Assembly: GCA_947178045.1 (NCBI GenBank)
Contig: CAMWWR010000040.1
Coordinates: 1-9,358 of the forward strand
DNA length: 9,358 nt
DNA from: an uncultured Clostridia bacterium
GTDB lineage: Bacteria; Bacillota; Clostridia; Lachnospirales; Lachnospiraceae
Direction of reading: 5' to 3'
Shown here: in pieces, positions 6,765 through 9,358 of the stretch
How the letters are laid out: the number at the start of each line of letters is the position of its first letter
Position numbering within the stretch: position 1 is the stretch's first letter
The notes under the pieces: model-generated
The model's input: only the letters and a program-made list of their open reading frames with translations
Database searches by the model: none
Told to the model about the DNA's origin: nothing
Program-made: the position numbers and the translations under genes

Positions 6765-6811
6765 CGAAGGGCCTGCCGGCGAAAGCTCAGGGCAGGTCCT
6801 TCGATTTTTTT
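6765..6811 (+). terminator. Strong rho-independent terminator, probably bidirectional
   Basis: CGAAGGGCCTGCC (6765-6777) pairs over 13 positions (one G-T) with GGCAGGTCCTTCG (6791-6803), followed by seven Ts at 6805-6811. It ends the SpoIID/LytB-domain transcript. Read the other way, the stem is followed by a T-rich CATTATTGTTTCTTT, so it can also stop the convergent yihY-like transcript, whose TGA lies inside the loop (6789-6787). Confidence 0.88.
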
Positions 6812-7689
6812 GCACTTTTGCGGCTCTGGCGTTGTTTTCTGCGGATGGCGCGCAGATTGCGGAACGCCTCGTGGATGACGGGATTGGAGAGCACCTGATT
6901 GATCTCCGCCCCGATGAACATAATATACATACAGGAATAAAACCAGAGCATGCAGAGCACGACCGCGGTCAGGCTGCCGTAGGTCGCCGAATAATTGCTG
7001 AAATTATCAATGTAAAAGGAGAAAAGATAGGAAAAGCCGAGCCAGCCCGCCGAGGTGATAATGGCTCCCGGAAGCTCCGCGAAAAAGGAGGATTTGCGGC
7101 TCGGTACGGTCATATACATCAGGGAGAAAAACAGGATCATCAGGCTGAAGCCCACGATCGTGCGCACACTGATGATGAGCAGCGCCATCTCGGACAGGAT
7201 CGGAAGGAACTTCAGGCTCCAGAGGTAGATCTGATTTCCGAATACGAAAATAAACAGCACGACGATGAGCAGGAGCGCGAACAGCAGCGTGTAGAGCGCC
7301 GCCATCATGCGGGCGACAAAATAGTTTCTTCTTCCGCCGGAACGGTAGATGGAGTCAAGGCCGCGCACGACTGAAAAAAAGCCCTTTGACGAGGACCAGA
7401 GGGCCGCGATCGCGGTGATGGATAGAACGGTTCCCGAGGATTTCTCCAGCAGCTCCGTCAGGAGCCCGGCCACATAATCGCCCATCGTCTCCGGAAATAC
7501 ATCCGTCACCGCGGCGACAATGTCCGGCGTGGAAAACGGGAGATAGTTCAGCAGCGTGAGCAGGAACATGGCGAACGGAAAAAAGGAAATAATAAGGAAA
7601 AATGCCGCCTGTGCCGAGAATGCGCTGACATAATCGTCCCTCAGCTTTCTGGAAAATGAATTGATCAGTTTGATTAGTGACTGCAGCAT
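6787..7689 (-). CDS. YihY/BrkB-family integral membrane protein
   Basis: With the start at 7689 the product has 300 residues and about six hydrophobic segments, near 28-48, 87-106, 130-152, 168-192, 205-226 and 240-262. Family marks include SAFSAQAAFFLIISFFPF (22-39), WSSSKGFFSVVRGLD (98-112) and YGSLTAVVLCMLWFYSCMYIMFIGAEIN spanning 237-264, which is typical of YihY/virulence-factor BrkB proteins. The C-terminus (276-300) is strongly basic and probably cytoplasmic. Members were once labelled ribonuclease BN in error; their true role is not settled. The frame is open to an ATG at 7749, but that ATG overlaps a good -10 box and has no ribosome binding site. The ATG at 7689-7687 has GAGGAG nine bases upstream, so I chose it. 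It converges on the SpoIID/LytB-domain gene and diverges from spoVAD. Confidence 0.9.
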   Translation of the reverse strand: MLQSLIKLINSFSRKLRDDYVSAFSAQAAFFLIISFFPFAMFLLTLLNYLPFSTPDIVAAVTDVFPETMGDYVAGLLTELLEKSSGTVLSITAIAALWSSSKGFFSVVRGLDSIYRSGGRRNYFVARMMAALYTLLFALLLIVVLFIFVFGNQIYLWSLKFLPILSEMALLIISVRTIVGFSLMILFFSLMYMTVPSRKSSFFAELPGAIITSAGWLGFSYLFSFYIDNFSNYSATYGSLTAVVLCMLWFYSCMYIMFIGAEINQVLSNPVIHEAFRNLRAIRRKQRQSRKSAKKSKDLP

Positions 7690-7747
7690 GCTCCGTTTCT
7701 CCTCAGGCAAATGGAATAATATGCCCGCAGGACGGGCTCTTTTGGAC

Positions 7748-7776
7748 ATTATAACAGAAGAGGGCGGAAAAGTACA
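7748..7776 (-). promoter_or_regulatory. Extended -10 promoter of the yihY-like gene
   Basis: On the minus strand, TGTTATAAT (7756-7748) is a consensus -10 with the TG extension. A poor -35, TGTACT (7776-7771), stands 17 bases upstream. Transcription would begin near 7741, giving a leader of about 50 bases before the ATG at 7689 and ruling out the ATG at 7749 as a start. The leader includes a small GCCCG/CGGGC dyad at 7723-7737. Confidence 0.68.
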
Positions 7777-7791
7777 GCCGCTTTTGCGGCT
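7776..7791. repeat. Perfect 6-bp dyad between the divergent yihY-like and spoVAD promoters
   Basis: AGCCGC (7776-7781), TTTT, GCGGCT (7786-7791). It touches the -35 region of the yihY-like promoter and ends four bases before the sigma-G -35 element of spoVAD. It could be an operator or a short hairpin; no T-run follows. Confidence 0.35.
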
Positions 7792-7794
7792 TCG

Positions 7795-7824
7795 GTATAG
7801 TTTTCTTCCGTCGTGGGCATTTTA
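7795..7824 (+). promoter_or_regulatory. Predicted sigma-G (forespore) promoter of spoVAD-spoVAE
   Basis: GTATA (7795-7799), 18 bases, then CATTTTA (7818-7824). This fits the published Bacillus sigma-G pattern GHATR-N18-CATWHTA at every specified position. Forespore-specific transcription is what is expected of spoVA genes, so the context agrees. Transcription would begin near 7831. Confidence 0.72.
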
Positions 7825-7848
7825 TATTGAGCGCCAGATAAATCTGCC

Positions 7849-7877
7849 ACTCACGGCCGATTTCATTGGCCGTGAGT
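7849..7877. repeat. Perfect 10-bp inverted repeat in the spoVAD leader
   Basis: ACTCACGGCC (7849-7858) and GGCCGTGAGT (7868-7877) are exact inverted copies with a 9-base loop. The dyad lies between the predicted sigma-G start point and the spoVAD ribosome binding site (AGGAGG, 7902-7907). No T-run follows on either strand, so it is not a terminator. It may be an mRNA 5' stabilising hairpin or a protein-binding site. Confidence 0.6.
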
Positions 7878-7913
7878 ATAACGGTAGAGCAGAATGATTA
7901 CAGGAGGCGGATG

Positions 7914-8954
7914 ATGGAAAAACAAAAATCTAAATGCCAGGGCAGACAGAGTATGTATTTCGAGAACGGAGTATATGTCCGCGGGATGGCAAGTATTGCA
8001 GGAAAGCTTGAGGGAGAGGGACCGCTCGGGAAATATTTCGACGTCGTACAGGAGGACGCCATGGCCGGCGGCTCCACCTGGGAGGAGGCAGAGAGCAATT
8101 TTCAGAAAATGGCGGTGGAGCATGCGATCTCGGATGCGGAGCTTAACCAGTCGGATATCCGGTTTATTGCGGGCGGCGACCTGCTCGGGCAGCTGATTGC
8201 GACAACCTTCGGCATCGAAACCATGAATATTCCGCTGCTCGGTCTGTACGGGGCGTGCTCCACTATGGGGGAGGCGCTGCTCGCCTCTGCGGTCTTTGTC
8301 GACGGCGGCTTCGGGGGCAATATGGTGGCGATGACATCGAGCCATTTCGCAGGGGCGGAAAAGCAGTTCCGTTTTCCGCTCGCATACGGCAATCAGCGCC
8401 CGATGGCGGCGACCTGGACCGTGACCGGGAGCGGCGCGGTCGTGCTGTCATCGCAGAAATCAAAATATCCGATCCGGCTGACATCGGCGACGATGGGGCG
8501 GGTGGTCGATTACGGAGTCAAGGATTCCATGAATATGGGGGCCTGCATGGCTCCGGCGGCCTGCGATACCATCTCGCGCTATATGGAGGATTTCGGGGTG
8601 CAGCCGCAGGAATTTGACCGCATTGTCACGGGGGATCTGGGCGCGGTCGGCAGAGAGATTCTGCTGGCGATGCTCCGCGAAAAGGGCATTGATATCGAGC
8701 AGAATTATATGGATTGCGGCATGGAAATCTTTGATGCCGAACGGCAGGGAACGGATGCGGGAGGGAGCGGCTGCGGCTGCTCGGCCATCACGCTGACGGG
8801 CTATATTCTGCGCAGGATCGCGCAGGGAACCTGGAAGAGGGTGCTGTTTGTGCCTACGGGCGCGCTTCTCTCAACCGTCAGCTTTAACGAGGGCAACAGT
8901 GTGCCGGGAATCGCCCATGCGGTCGCGTTCGAGTATTGTCCTACGGTGGACTGA
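7914..8954 (+). CDS. spoVAD: Stage V sporulation protein AD, dipicolinic acid transport
   Basis: The 346-residue product has the thiolase-like fold and motifs of SpoVAD: GVYVRGMASIAGKLEGEGPL (19-38), YGACSTMGEAL with Cys115 at the thiolase active-site position (112-122), FAGAEKQFRFPLAYGNQRP (145-163), VTGDLGAVGREIL (238-250), GGSGCGCSA (283-291) and PTGALLS (314-320). SpoVAD binds dipicolinic acid and works with the SpoVA membrane proteins at the inner forespore membrane during uptake and, at germination, release. Length agrees with the B. subtilis protein (338 residues as I recall). I chose the ATG at 7914, 6 bases after AGGAGG; the adjacent ATG at 7911 is only 3 bases from it. The frame runs open to an ATG at 7866, but that lies in the leader hairpin without a ribosome binding site. 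spoVAE follows after 53 bases. The usual upstream neighbour spoVAC is absent. Confidence 0.96.
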   Translation: MEKQKSKCQGRQSMYFENGVYVRGMASIAGKLEGEGPLGKYFDVVQEDAMAGGSTWEEAESNFQKMAVEHAISDAELNQSDIRFIAGGDLLGQLIATTFGIETMNIPLLGLYGACSTMGEALLASAVFVDGGFGGNMVAMTSSHFAGAEKQFRFPLAYGNQRPMAATWTVTGSGAVVLSSQKSKYPIRLTSATMGRVVDYGVKDSMNMGACMAPAACDTISRYMEDFGVQPQEFDRIVTGDLGAVGREILLAMLREKGIDIEQNYMDCGMEIFDAERQGTDAGGSGCGCSAITLTGYILRRIAQGTWKRVLFVPTGALLSTVSFNEGNSVPGIAHAVAFEYCPTVD

Positions 8955-9007
8955 GAGAGGAAACGCTGCGGGAAGAGAAGGCCGGATGGCGGCCGGAAAG
9001 GAGTACG

Positions 9008-9358
9008 ATGGACTATTTAATAACATTTCTGGTGGGAGGCGCAATCTGCGGCCTTGTGCAGATTCTGATGGATGTGACGAAGCTTCTGCCGGGAAGAATC
9101 ATGGTGATGCTGCTGTGCCTGGGCAGCGTGCTGAGCGCGCTTGGACTGTACCAGCCGTTTGCGGAGTGGGCGGGAGCCGGAGCTACGGTTCCGCTTTCCG
9201 GCTTCGGGAACACACTGTTTCAGGGGGTAAAAAAGGCGGTCGACGCGGACGGCTTCCTCGGCCTGTTCAAGGGAGGATTTTCCGAGACAGCGGTCGGCAT
9301 CTCGGGCGCGCTTATTATGGGCTGGCTGGCCGCGCTTGTGTTCCGGTCTAAAATGAAG
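9008..9358 (+). CDS. spoVAE: Stage V sporulation protein AE (last codons outside window)
   Basis: The frame opens with ATG at 9008 after AAAGGAG (8997-9003, spacing 4) and stays open for 117 codons to the edge. It reads MDYLITFLVGGAICGLVQIL, then TKLLPGRIMVMLL, SALGLYQPFAEWAGAGATVPLSGFG, and a C-terminal hydrophobic helix ending FRSKMK. This matches the SpoVAC/SpoVAEb membrane family. With a usual length of about 116-120 residues, the gene is nearly complete here. It is predicted to be a small multi-helix protein that forms part of the dipicolinic acid channel with SpoVAC and SpoVAD, co-transcribed with spoVAD. Confidence 0.93.
   Translation, partial: MDYLITFLVGGAICGLVQILMDVTKLLPGRIMVMLLCLGSVLSALGLYQPFAEWAGAGATVPLSGFGNTLFQGVKKAVDADGFLGLFKGGFSETAVGISGALIMGWLAALVFRSKMK

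Noticed and set aside
1..9358. CRISPR arrays, tRNA or rRNA genes, transposase or integrase genes.
   Set aside because: I saw no regularly spaced repeats, no RNA-gene signatures and no mobile-element proteins on either strand.

Overview
The window looks like part of the chromosome of a spore-forming anaerobic Firmicute, most likely a Clostridia/Lachnospiraceae-type organism. The grounds are a spoVAD-spoVAE pair, a SpoIID/LytB-domain protein, a cytosolic sugar-binding-protein/GGDEF fusion of a kind common in that group, AGGAGG-type ribosome binding sites and sigma-A-like promoters. This placement is inferred from gene content; no rRNA or other marker is present.

Left end (1-1669, minus strand): a two-gene type I Thoeris anti-phage system. 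The first gene (1669-878, TTG start) encodes a TIR-domain protein, ThsB-like. It overlaps by 4 bases (ATGA) the second gene (881 to beyond the left edge), a ThsA with a complete SIR2 NADase domain. The window edge cuts ThsA just as the SLOG/STALD sensor domain begins. By analogy with characterised systems, the TIR enzyme would make a cyclic ADP-ribose-type signal on infection and ThsA would then destroy NAD+. The TIR protein carries an unusual C-terminal extension of about 150 residues with four cysteines spaced like a zinc ribbon. This part is visibly poorer in G+C than the rest (28/60 and 22/60 in the first two lines of 60, against 43/60 at 2581-2640), which suggests it was acquired.

Middle (1670-6811): a divergent promoter region of about 370 bases, then a 644-residue soluble protein (2043-3977) that joins a LacI/PBP1-like ligand-binding domain to a GGDEF domain with the variant signature GGDEY. 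A 292-base gap follows, holding an imperfect tandem repeat and two strong GC-rich hairpins. Next is an 826-residue membrane-anchored SpoIID/LytB-domain protein (4270-6750), closed by a strong intrinsic terminator.

Right end (6787-9358): a convergent minus-strand YihY/BrkB-family membrane protein (7689-6787), whose stop codon sits in the loop of that terminator. Divergent from it is spoVAD (7914-8954), preceded by an excellent sigma-G promoter match and a perfect 10-bp hairpin in its leader, then spoVAE (9008 to the right edge). SpoVAD and SpoVAE belong to the machinery that moves dipicolinic acid across the inner forespore membrane. spoVAC, which usually precedes spoVAD, is not there.

The strongest candidate for something new is the Thoeris operon with its extended, cysteine-bearing TIR partner.
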